DNA of 55,632 nt, from positions 1-55,632 of the forward strand of contig JAQGMS010000086.1 in assembly GCA_028292245.1 (NCBI GenBank). Direction: 5' to 3'. Both the position numbers and the translations under genes were made by a program. Shown in pieces: positions 8,701 through 15,806 of the stretch (position 1 is the stretch's first letter; each line of letters begins with the position of its first letter). Source of the stretch: Ramlibacter sp. (GTDB taxonomy: Bacteria; Pseudomonadota; Gammaproteobacteria; Burkholderiales; Burkholderiaceae_C). Under the pieces are notes generated by a model. The model made no database searches. It saw only the letters and a list, made by a program, of their open reading frames with translations, and was not told the DNA's origin.

Positions 8701-10038
8701 CTTGAACTCTTTGTGCAGGAGATCGCATTCGAACTGGACAACGAGGGCACCGCCGAACGGGAGCCCAGCTCCTACGTGCTCTACGACGTCAGCTGGAGCG
8801 GCGAGTGGATCCGTGACCGGATCGCTCCCGCCCTCTACACAGCGGTGCAATCGAGGGAGCCTCGACGTCAGGAGACCATCGAGCACATCCTGAAGATTCT
8901 TCAGGGATCTAACCGACCTGATGCAGAGTTGGCCGACTTGGCACGGGAGAAAGCCACCACCCTCACCGAGTGCAACCGCGTCGCGCAATGGGCCGCAGTC
9001 TGGTTTGGCGCAGATGGGGCAAATGCAATGGACTGGTTTCGGCGAGTGCTGAAGGAGATCGAGGCCAACAGCGCGCGCGACTTCATGATGAGTTTCATCG
9101 TGGGCTTGTTGGGTTCGCGGCACTCAGGGCCCGGGGCCCGCAAATCTTTCGCCACACCCGGGCTGCTGAAGGAGCTTTACCTTCTGGCCCACCGCTACCT
9201 GCCGGTTCCCGAGGACATTGATCGCGCCAATTCCGGCGTCTACTCTCCTGGGGTCAAAGACTACGCCCAGGAGGGTCGCGAGATGCTGTTGGAACTCCTT
9301 TTCGCCATCCCGGGGAAGGAAGCATTTGTTGCCTACAGCGAGATCGCAGAGTCTCACCCGTACATCGAGTGGCGTCCTTGGCTTCGGGTTCGGGCGCGAA
9401 AGAAGGCTGAAGCCGATGCAAACGATTCGGACTGGGCAGTCACAAATGTCCGCGAGTTCTTTCGTAATCTTCAGAGGAGCCCTTCTACGCCCAGGCACCT
9501 TTTCGACTTGGCCGTCGACCGAACATTGGCCTTCAAGGATGACATCGAAGACGGCGACAACAGCCCAGCCGCGGTGCTGCTCTTGGTAACTCAAGAAACC
9601 TTGACTCGGACTTCCATCGCACGCTGGCTCCGCGAATCCGCTGAGGGTAGGTATTCGTTGGCCCAAGAGGACGAATTGGCGGACGCCAAACGTCCTGACA
9701 TCCGCTGGCACGCGTCCAGCATCGACGCGCCCGTGCCTATGGAGTTAAAGCTCGCAGACAACTGGAGCGGCGCGGATCTCCTGGAGCGTCTCGAAAACCA
9801 GCTGTGCAGGGACTACGTCCGAGACTATCGCACACGCTTCGGAATCTTCTTGCTCGTTTGGCGTGGCCAAAAAAAGCAATGGGAGTTGCCAGATGATGCC
9901 GGCCGTGTGGATTTCGCAGGACTCGTTGCGGCACTCCAGGCGCGTTGGCACGAGATTTCTCCGCAGCGCCCAGAAATCGATGACGTTGCAGTCATCGGCA
10001 TCGACTTGACCAAGCGAGGTCAATCTGTTGCAGGCTAA
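5773..10038 (+). CDS. NACHT-like STAND NTPase with C-terminal PD-(D/E)xK nuclease motif (1421 aa)
   Basis: Large single protein, probably a phage-defence sensor-effector. Seen: a P-loop AEAGAGKT (52-59; Ala replaces the usual first Gly), Walker B WLLLDSIDE (112-120), a sensor-type Arg in TITGRMP (R153), and the NACHT winged-helix signature HRSFREYLTAKW (350-361). Residues about 400-1270 look all-helical; the first part resembles HEAT-like repeats. Near the end, D1309 (RPDIRW) is followed by E1324-L-K1326 (PMELKLAD) and ENQLCRDYVRDY, the D-ExK-Q/Y pattern of PD-(D/E)xK nucleases. STAND/NACHT defence proteins normally carry the effector at the N-terminus; here the NTPase starts the protein and the nuclease ends it. 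The next gene starts 19 bases after the stop. Start at 5773 has a weak ribosome site. Confidence 0.85.
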   Translation: MFGDFIDLHRNFYELASSEPSAERIDEGPLVRSGRNFNWDDLLAAYRVVILAEAGAGKTEEIRQVANRLRREGKPAFFLRLEHVASNDLDVAFEVGNAHDFRSWLDSSVQGWLLLDSIDESKLRHPNDFALAIRKIGIALGAAKERCHITITGRMPAWRPSSDRSICASALPIRPPESTSASTEARNSDGFLVVALQDLTPAQVKNYVIGKGLQDHDEFVRALERHDAWPHAARPLDLDELMEFWKETGRIGSRLELTHGSIDRRLKEPDPNRGVVNPLAPERAWDGAMQAAAACTLTGQSAIKIPDSVGGLAGLSLEDLLPSWDHRDCMTLLSRAIFDEAIYGCVRIAHRSFREYLTAKWFAKLLSESTSRRPIDQLFFREQFGVTVVVPSRRPILPWLALLDSKIADRVMRIAPEVLLEGGDPHALPLPARQQLLQQCCDRLARGNVTQSSFALDAIERFSAPDIADDVARLMHEHGDKPEILIFLLRMVSRGQLATLLPFVLRIASDATGDRSARVTAVQILGELGSEDDKRTLRTTVLAEPGPHDRELVSELLQGNAPTQDVLDWLIGCLPVLAPARRHSIDYLEHALQDFAKRAPLELLPNLVSVIDDFLRQPPYGEMGASHVSMAHAWLARAAGTTLGRLIEAQQPKTLSDDSLNLLDRLGGMSQSSDHLEKSDLSELVSGWRELKFLLFWRIVGYARQSALAKGEPAPTTWWSHYIYGSFVKFSAGDFPYALKQLTTRESQEDRRVALSLACDLYAEGGRDAKNRRALWKALGTEAVLRAELKAFMHPRVTPAQARLRSMNRDHAKRTEAYQTKQKRNLEKWLEYLQSHVESLRNSPLTTRGDVSGPQHYLFEHVRSASKGGNHWSTGNWQAAADAFGAEVALAFRDGAVAFWRNFRPMLRSEGAEDNSTPFSVIFGLFGLAIEAAENPHWVSKLTQAEAEISVRYGIHELNGFPPWLPSLFRRFPEVVLELFVQEIAFELDNEGTAEREPSSYVLYDVSWSGEWIRDRIAPALYTAVQSREPRRQETIEHILKILQGSNRPDAELADLAREKATTLTECNRVAQWAAVWFGADGANAMDWFRRVLKEIEANSARDFMMSFIVGLLGSRHSGPGARKSFATPGLLKELYLLAHRYLPVPEDIDRANSGVYSPGVKDYAQEGREMLLELLFAIPGKEAFVAYSEIAESHPYIEWRPWLRVRARKKAEADANDSDWAVTNVREFFRNLQRSPSTPRHLFDLAVDRTLAFKDDIEDGDNSPAAVLLLVTQETLTRTSIARWLRESAEGRYSLAQEDELADAKRPDIRWHASSIDAPVPMELKLADNWSGADLLERLENQLCRDYVRDYRTRFGIFLLVWRGQKKQWELPDDAGRVDFAGLVAALQARWHEISPQRPEIDDVAVIGIDLTKRGQSVAG

Positions 10039-10057
10039 GCCACTCGGCAAAATCTCC

Positions 10058-10669
10058 ATGGTTGACGCTATGACATCGACATCGCCGCAAACCGCTTTCG
10101 ATCCATGGACGGCTTCACTTCAAGAAGCCATCGCGCTGCAAGAGAGCTGGAAGGGGGAACGTGGAGGCCCGATCTTCCAGCAGGTCGCCGCACAGCAGGT
10201 GTTGGCTTTGCGTGAGCGCATCAAGGGAGGGGACGGTATCGCTGTCCTGTCGGCAGTGGCCAGCTGCGCGCTAGAGGCCCTGACTATGCCCGACTGGCTG
10301 GCGTGCGAGTATCTGCGTCGGTGGCGCCAAGTCACTGGCGCCCAAATCGCAACCTGGGACGAAGCCTTCGGCGCCTTCTGGCCGAAAGGCACGAAGGCAG
10401 CGCGATTGGCCACCATTAGACGGCATCGACTGGTTCAGGTGCGGCTGTTCAACAAGCTCACCAGCTTCGTCCAGATGAATCCCACAGAGCCCATCGACTG
10501 GGAAACGCTTGCTCACGAGGAAGGTGTCTCCAGGACCGTGGCGCAAGATCTCTATTACGAGTTTGCGCACCAACAGTCGATGACACCCTCCCAGATCCGG
10601 ACACGGAACGGCTGGCCGTCATCACCCGCCAAACTTCGAAAATTGGCGGGAAGACAACGGCGCGGGTAA
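10058..10669 (+). CDS. Hypothetical partner of the NACHT-nuclease (203 aa)
   Basis: Not recognised. Mostly helical, soluble. The C-terminal segment (about residues 135-175, IDWETLAHEEGVSRTVAQDL onward) looks like a helix-turn-helix or a small helical DNA-binding unit, and the tail is basic (ends GRQRRG). It begins 19 bases after the stop of the NACHT-nuclease gene; a TTG start at 10028 would overlap that gene by 11 bases and is an alternative. The close spacing argues for co-transcription and a shared role, for example as regulator, adaptor or DNA-binding subunit, but this is inference. Confidence 0.65.
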   Translation: MVDAMTSTSPQTAFDPWTASLQEAIALQESWKGERGGPIFQQVAAQQVLALRERIKGGDGIAVLSAVASCALEALTMPDWLACEYLRRWRQVTGAQIATWDEAFGAFWPKGTKAARLATIRRHRLVQVRLFNKLTSFVQMNPTEPIDWETLAHEEGVSRTVAQDLYYEFAHQQSMTPSQIRTRNGWPSSPAKLRKLAGRQRRG

Positions 10670-10687
10670 GGGTCATGCTCTACCGCT

Positions 10688-10936
10688 ATGCCGAAACTCG
10701 ACACCGAACGGGGCACAAGCCCAACTCACAGAACCCGCACCCACTGCGACGCGCCAGCGCGGGATGACCTTCAGCACTTTCGGCGCGAGTCCGCAGGGTG
10801 GAAACTCAGCGCGCTCATCGTCTCGAAGCTTCCGGACATCATCCGGGAGTGTCGTGCTCTAGCGCCCGTGCTCGGGTCCGTCGTGACTGCCTATGTGCTG
10901 GCAACGCAAGTCCTCCCACGCCTGACAGGGCTTTAA
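10688..10936 (+). CDS. Possible small protein with C-terminal hydrophobic helix (82 aa)
   Basis: Begins 18 bases after the previous gene. The first 45 residues are polar; residues about 60-78 (LGSVVTAYVLATQVLPRL) could be a transmembrane helix. No Shine-Dalgarno sequence and no recognised family. It may be the third gene of the NACHT-nuclease operon or simply an open frame. Confidence 0.3.
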   Translation: MPKLDTERGTSPTHRTRTHCDAPARDDLQHFRRESAGWKLSALIVSKLPDIIRECRALAPVLGSVVTAYVLATQVLPRLTGL

Positions 10937-11339
10937 AACTCCCAGCGCCGCCTGCGCGCCAGCTCGCGCGCCGCGCTCAGGCTTCGCGGCAAAACCCGTC
11001 GTGCGCAACCCCGTAGGAATCCGCTGGTCACGTCCGCTTTCGACCCAAAGCAGACATGCCCCAGCGAACGTAGTTGCTGTGGCACCGGCGACGTTGTAGG
11101 TCTCTGGCTACCTAGCAGGGACCATTGCCAGGCAACCGGAATCCGTGTACCGGAGAACAGCTGTTCGCGCTTCGCCTGATCGATTCACGGCAAAAGACTA
11201 TCCGTGTTGATCTTTCTCATTGCTCTCCAATCCGGACAGAGTCTCCCTTAAGATTCTCCTTTAGTTGGGCGAAGGTGAAAACAATCAAAGCTTCGCGCAC
11301 GGTGGGTGCAATGGCCCAACCAAATGGCCGAAAGCAAAC
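10937..11339. other. Intergenic region before the TIR gene end
   Basis: 403 bases without a supported gene. It holds island palindrome copy 5 (11032-11055). Next to the stop of the TIR gene there is a partial, unpaired match to the palindrome (around 11325-11338, TGGCCGAAAGC). Nothing else was recognised. Confidence 0.5.
11032..11055. repeat. Island palindrome, copy 5
   Basis: Arms GTCCGCTTT and AAAGCAGAC around CGACCC; the CGACCC sub-type. Confidence 0.65.
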
Positions 11340-12053
11340 CTAGCCCACCTCTTCGGGCGTAACTAGCTCGGCGAGCTTGGCCGCGATATTCCTCATCGAA
11401 TCTTCTGCAGTGTTCAGGCCGCTTCGAGAGCCTAGCAAGGGGCTAACATCGCGTAGCGCTTCAAACGTCGTGCCGTGCACGATGGGGACGAGCAGGTCAC
11501 GCGCTAAGAGCGCCGAAAGCTCTTTCTCCGCGATGCCCTCTCCTTGCACACGGCGCAACAGCGCAGGCGTCACCAGCACGATCCCCACCTTGGACTTCGC
11601 TAGTCCCTTGTCGATTTCGCGAAGCAACGGCGACCCGAGGAGAACGTCCTTCTCACTGAACCAAACCGACACGCCGAGCGACTCAAGAAGATCATGTAGG
11701 TCCTTGGCGGCCCCATTCCGATCGTCCCACGCGTGGCACAGAAAGACGTCTCGGAGGTCAGGTTGCGCTACGCGCTTCTCAAAGCTTTCGCGCACCGGCG
11801 TAAGGGTCCGCACCTCGGCAGGCGTGTAAACCACAGACGAACCTGGCCGCGACCACCTGGGTTTCGTGCTGCCGCCGCCACTGCCGCTGCTGCTCCTAGC
11901 ACCTCCGCTGTTACCTCCGCCATAGGATGAAGAATAGGGCGAGGAATACGAATATGAGGACCGGTAGCCGCCATATCGGCTACCACACGCAGGACACTCT
12001 GCCGCCGCACTAGAAGTGCGATGGCCCCTCACAGGCGCCGTGCATCTAGCCAT
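11340..12053 (-). CDS. TIR-domain protein with N-terminal Cys motif
   Basis: 237 aa. Residues 102-210 form a TIR domain: DVFLCHAWDD, then VSVWFSEKDVLLGSPL, a GIVLVTPALL strand, and E178 in IAEKELSALL at the place of the catalytic Glu of NAD-cleaving TIR domains. The N-terminus has C4, then C20-x2-C23 in ECPACGSRYGG, a possible zinc site, followed by a flexible Ser/Tyr/Gly linker (about 26-62). Bacterial TIR proteins often act in anti-phage defence by consuming NAD; this one is small and has no sensor domain beyond the Cys motif. The ATG at 12053 has GTAGGAGGA just upstream. It lies beside the RNase H gene, same strand, but 209 bases apart. Confidence 0.85.
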   Translation of the reverse strand: MARCTAPVRGHRTSSAAAECPACGSRYGGYRSSYSYSSPYSSSYGGGNSGGARSSSGSGGGSTKPRWSRPGSSVVYTPAEVRTLTPVRESFEKRVAQPDLRDVFLCHAWDDRNGAAKDLHDLLESLGVSVWFSEKDVLLGSPLLREIDKGLAKSKVGIVLVTPALLRRVQGEGIAEKELSALLARDLLVPIVHGTTFEALRDVSPLLGSRSGLNTAEDSMRNIAAKLAELVTPEEVG

Positions 12054-12196
12054 GTCATCCTCCTACTTGCAGTACGAACCTAACGCTAGGGCGTGCTCAG
12101 CCGTAAGTCAACCGCATCGGCCCTACCCCTTACTCCATTTAGGGGAGAACTGGCATCGCATAACCGCGCTTGACTGCGCGGCCCTGTTGTAGGAAT

Positions 12197-12220
12197 GGCG
12201 GCTTCCGACCCGAAGCTGCC
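12197..12220. repeat. Island palindrome, copy 6
   Basis: Arms GGCGGCTTC and GAAGCTGCC around CGACCC. It lies between the TIR gene start and the RNase H gene end. Rightmost copy seen in the window. Confidence 0.6.
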
Positions 12221-12262
12221 GTTGTCGAGCGTACAACGGTGCGCTGAATGTCATCGGCAGAC

Positions 12263-13087
12263 TCAGTATCTGTAGTCGTCAGGATCGAGTTCTTCGAGCA
12301 CTTGATCAATGCCGGGGTGACCTCGATCAGAGTTCAGCCGCACCAGCAGGCACTTGTTACGGCTGAGCAAGTGCTTGTACCAGACGAAGTCGACGTCCTT
12401 ATAGGACGGGTCGTGCCGGTCAATCACCTCGAACCGATATTCATACTCTCTGATGTACTTGTTGTACTTGGTAGAGATGATCCGGATTTTTACTGCGCGG
12501 CCATCGAATGTGACGCAACCTCGCTGGGTCTTGCGATCTGACCACTTGCGAGTTGTCTGGCTAACTGACAGTGGCTTGTTGAACGGCATCGCTGCCGACC
12601 TCTTTGCGAGCTTATCGGCTGCTCGGTTATAGATGTTCGACTTGTGCGCCTTTACCCACCGCACTTCAACGCGAAGCGGGCACGCATTGACCTCCTTCTT
12701 TAGGCGCTTCCAGAGGTCAACGTTCGCGACGGGCATACCATTCGCGCCCCGCCACGCCCTCTGGGGCCACACGTTCATCGCCTTGACGAAGTTCTCAGTG
12801 ACGTATTGGGAGTCCGAGAACAGCACGATCTTCTTGAACCTGCTCAAGTCGGGAAAAACGCTCATGGCTTCCTGCAAACCGACGGTGCAGGCCTGGATTT
12901 CCATCTCGTCGATAGTCGCGCTCTGGTAGCCGGTCGGTGCGTGCTCGCTGGTCTGGGGGTCCCCAGCCTCGTCCACCCACATTAGCACTACACCCACACC
13001 AGCTGCTCGCTTTTTCCCGGGGAATGACGAGCCGTCCGTGTAAATGTTCAGGGCCTCCTCGTCATGGATTCCACCTTGAGTGATCAC
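12263..13087 (-). CDS. RNase H-family protein with C-terminal extension (274 aa)
   Basis: Residues 12-165 match RNase HI: IYTDGSS (D18), DEMEIQA (E63), LFSDSQYV (D92), KAHKS (H148) and NRAADKLA (D158), so all four metal-binding acids are present. It should cleave the RNA strand of RNA-DNA hybrids. Cellular RnhA has about 150 residues; this protein has about 110 more (Lys/Arg/Tyr-rich, ending DPDDYRY) that I cannot assign. The GTG start at 13087 is supported by GGAGGA directly upstream. It is not the housekeeping enzyme by context, because it lies in an accessory region next to TIR and NACHT genes. Confidence 0.85.
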   Translation of the reverse strand: MITQGGIHDEEALNIYTDGSSFPGKKRAAGVGVVLMWVDEAGDPQTSEHAPTGYQSATIDEMEIQACTVGLQEAMSVFPDLSRFKKIVLFSDSQYVTENFVKAMNVWPQRAWRGANGMPVANVDLWKRLKKEVNACPLRVEVRWVKAHKSNIYNRAADKLAKRSAAMPFNKPLSVSQTTRKWSDRKTQRGCVTFDGRAVKIRIISTKYNKYIREYEYRFEVIDRHDPSYKDVDFVWYKHLLSRNKCLLVRLNSDRGHPGIDQVLEELDPDDYRY

Positions 13088-13258
13088 GATTCCTCCGTGA
13101 AGCTTGTCGGCTCCGCTGCACCCTCCTCCGCACCAGCGCTGCCGCCCGCTTCCTCACCCACGTAAACGCATGCTTATGGGGAGTTGGAAGCGGCTCTGGT
13201 GGACTTGCGGACCTGAGTCTGGTATGCCACGCTAGGGGCAACAGCACGGAACCTCTGC

Positions 13259-14269
13259 ATGACAAAGAAGAAACTCCCGCCGAATGCGGTGGAGCACACC
13301 CACGTGGCCTGGGGATGGGAATTCCTTCGTCGCAATCCGGAGTACCGTCTTCGTTACGAAAGATGGCTGTTGCGCACGTGGCACGTCGTCCCATTGCCAT
13401 CCGGGGCCGCAAAGCTGCTACGCCAAATAGTCGAAAGAACGGGAAAGTGGCAGCCTCGGTTTGAGCCGTGGCTGGCTGCGGCAGTTGAAGCCGGATCGCC
13501 TTTCGGGGCAACCGCTTTCTTCCTGATGGTGGAGGGTAAATGGGTCGAAGTCGACGGAGCGCTGATGAGGAGCGACAGCGCGCTTTGCAAATTTGCCAGC
13601 CGCCCAGATACGCTTATTGCTATCCAGGCGGACCGGCTGCTCGATCCGATGGAGTTTGCACTAAATCGCTGGCTGGAGCCGGCGCTGGACAGCGACGCTT
13701 ATGGAGATGATGTCCTGCGGGAAGCGTTCGACGTTCACGCACTAACTTCGGAAATCGGAATCGACACCGGCTCGATGGAAGCTGATGCACTGCGAAGTTT
13801 GGGGATGCTAACGGTCGAGGATCTTGGAACCAAAATTGAATTCGCGCCACACCGAGAACGGGTGATCATCGCGAGTGACGGTGGAGCTGCAAGCCGCCCC
13901 CGGGTCACCCTTGAATTTGATCTGACAGCTCCGATCGATGCGCAGATTGGTGAAGCGAGGCGAAAGCTTAGCAACCGGCGAAGTCAGCTAGCAGAGAACC
14001 TCAAACCGCCCGTGCCCGAGCTGGTCGACGTGCACAAACCTGACCAAGCCAACATCTACAAGCGCTACCTCGCATTGCTCGATGTTGAAGAACACATTGG
14101 GGAAGTGCAAAGCGCCTCGGAGCTGTACAGAGCGCTGGTGAATCACGAGCGCCTAAGGGAATTTCCGTTGACGTGCCATTCTGTCGAAAAAAATCTGAAG
14201 CAAGCTCGATTCCTCCGAGACCACGGCTATCGGCAAGTGGCGTTCCTTCCTGAGCGCGCCGACCCGTGA
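13259..14269 (+). CDS. DUF6499/DUF2285-like protein of mobile elements (336 aa)
   Basis: The N-terminal segment WGWEFLRRNPEYRLRYERW (about 19-37) is the signature of DUF6499 proteins, which in proteobacterial integrative elements stand next to DUF2285 and AlpA-like regulators; some members (FseA-type) control excision. A segment EARRKLSNRRSQLAE (about 231-245) and a C-terminal helical region (KRYLALLDVEEHIGE) look like DNA-binding helices. It is followed at 14368 by an AlpA-type gene. Role inferred: regulator of a mobile element. No good ribosome site precedes the ATG. Confidence 0.65.
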   Translation: MTKKKLPPNAVEHTHVAWGWEFLRRNPEYRLRYERWLLRTWHVVPLPSGAAKLLRQIVERTGKWQPRFEPWLAAAVEAGSPFGATAFFLMVEGKWVEVDGALMRSDSALCKFASRPDTLIAIQADRLLDPMEFALNRWLEPALDSDAYGDDVLREAFDVHALTSEIGIDTGSMEADALRSLGMLTVEDLGTKIEFAPHRERVIIASDGGAASRPRVTLEFDLTAPIDAQIGEARRKLSNRRSQLAENLKPPVPELVDVHKPDQANIYKRYLALLDVEEHIGEVQSASELYRALVNHERLREFPLTCHSVEKNLKQARFLRDHGYRQVAFLPERADP

Positions 14270-14367
14270 GCTCCGAAAACTCGGCGTAGGCCCGTCTTTT
14301 CAATCGACTTGCAGTCCAAATTTGAGCAACATCTGCCGTACACAAATTCGTACAGCGATGGACCCAA

Positions 14368-14817
14368 ATGAACAGCAAGACGCCTCCTTCGAGAAACACG
14401 TCCCGCATCTCACAGCACGACGCCGCGCGTGAGGGTGCCCTCGGCGGCCGGCCCCCTGATGGCCCCCGTCGTCGCCCGCCGCTGACGTCGCAGCTGCCTT
14501 CAGACCAGCTGATCAATCTTCCGAAAATGTTGAATTTGACAAGCCTCGGACGATCCGACTACTACAACAGACGGACCCGAGGTGATGACGTGCCTCGTGC
14601 CATTTCAATTGGCGGGCGCTCGGTGAGGTTTCTTCTGTCAGAAGTCATTGGCTGGATCGAGCGGCGTGTAAGCGCGCGCGATATGAAGGTTGACGCGCAT
14701 GCCCTTGTACGGATTGAGGGTGAACTCACCCAGACTTCATGGTTGTCTGGTGAAGGTAGTAGGGCTTATGACGCGATCGGACACGGGTCGAGCGATATCG
14801 AGAATCGCCATGAATAG
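14368..14817 (+). CDS. AlpA-family excisionase/regulator
   Basis: 149 aa. The core (about residues 48-110) reads INLPKMLNLTSLGRSDYY then RAISIGGRSVRFLLSEVIGWIERR, the winged-helix AlpA/MerR-like fold of phage and island regulators (Phage_AlpA). The first 45 residues are Arg/Pro-rich and probably disordered; a shorter start is possible. AlpA proteins activate integrase genes or direct excision, but no integrase is visible here. Its stop overlaps the next ATG by 8 bases, so translation is probably coupled. Confidence 0.8.
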   Translation: MNSKTPPSRNTSRISQHDAAREGALGGRPPDGPRRRPPLTSQLPSDQLINLPKMLNLTSLGRSDYYNRRTRGDDVPRAISIGGRSVRFLLSEVIGWIERRVSARDMKVDAHALVRIEGELTQTSWLSGEGSRAYDAIGHGSSDIENRHE

Positions 14818-15691
14818 CGTTTCCCGCGGCTACGTTGTGCAAGCGGACCGGTCATGCGGGTCGGGCCGTCGGCCAGGTTTTGGCAATCGCCCTTTGCCCG
14901 TCAATTTCTTTGACGTCGCCAGATTCAACAGCGACACACTGACTCCTATGAGAGGCGCCGGCAGGCTCTTGGCGCTCTGCAGGAACATGGTCGTCCAACC
15001 CGTCCGCATCCCGTATCACCCGCGCTGGAAATGCGCGATAACCGTCTTTCAACCACGCGCGGAGTGGTTTCAAGGATGCCTCGAGTGCTTGCACCCCTTC
15101 GTGTCGGTTGAAGCCGCCGGTGCCGAAGTGGCGCGCGACTACGTCTGCGCATCCCCGGCACAGGCGGTACGCGTCGAAAGAATGCTGCTGCGCCATGCGT
15201 GGGTATTGCACAGTCAGCAGCGCGTCGAGCGGATCGGTTCAACTAGCTATTGGACGCGTGCGCACAAGTCGGGGTTGGTCGTGTATGCGGATCACATGCA
15301 CAAACATTCAGTGCCCGGACTGCCGCAGCCTTGCTGCCATACCGAAATTCGGTTGCGTGGCGTAAGAGACTTACGGGCCGCCGGGCTTTGGAAGCTCGGC
15401 GACTTCATCCAATTTGACTGGGACGCATTTTGGCGCGATCGAATCCGCTTCTACGCACTCCCTCATGAGAAGGGCGCGTTGGGTCGGCTTGCTGATTCGC
15501 GTTCAACGAACACTCGCACAGCTGCCACGTACCGAAATTGGGTAGACGAGGCTTCACTTCCTGGTGTCGGTTTTGTCCTGCAGAACTTTGCACTGGCACA
15601 CGGCGCGGTGAAGGGAAGGCTGGTCGAATTGAGCGCGGATCGGTGGCTAGACGCTGTTTGCAGATCGGATAAGCGAGTCTTGCGCTACTGA
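14810..15691 (+). CDS. Unknown protein coupled to AlpA gene, replication-initiator-like (293 aa)
   Basis: Not recognised with confidence. The segment TSYWTRAHKSGLVVYADH, then CCHTEIRLRGVRDLRAAGL (about 145-190), has the layout of a beta-strand with T-x-Y, a short-charged strand, and an E-x-R-L strand seen in Rep_trans-type replication initiators and in unnamed proteins beside AlpA genes. No catalytic Tyr can be proved. The ATG overlaps the stop of the AlpA gene by 8 bases; the next gene follows after 115 bases. It could be a replication protein of an integrative element. Confidence 0.6.
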   Translation: MNSVSRGYVVQADRSCGSGRRPGFGNRPLPVNFFDVARFNSDTLTPMRGAGRLLALCRNMVVQPVRIPYHPRWKCAITVFQPRAEWFQGCLECLHPFVSVEAAGAEVARDYVCASPAQAVRVERMLLRHAWVLHSQQRVERIGSTSYWTRAHKSGLVVYADHMHKHSVPGLPQPCCHTEIRLRGVRDLRAAGLWKLGDFIQFDWDAFWRDRIRFYALPHEKGALGRLADSRSTNTRTAATYRNWVDEASLPGVGFVLQNFALAHGAVKGRLVELSADRWLDAVCRSDKRVLRY

Positions 15692-15806
15692 TTAGAGAGC
15701 GACTTTTTTGTGCTCGTTAGGTCCTTCCGCGTGAAATCTAACGAATTCACATCAATAACCCCTGTTTCACCGAATTTAGGCAGAGCAAGCCAAGCTCGAA
15801 ACGCAA

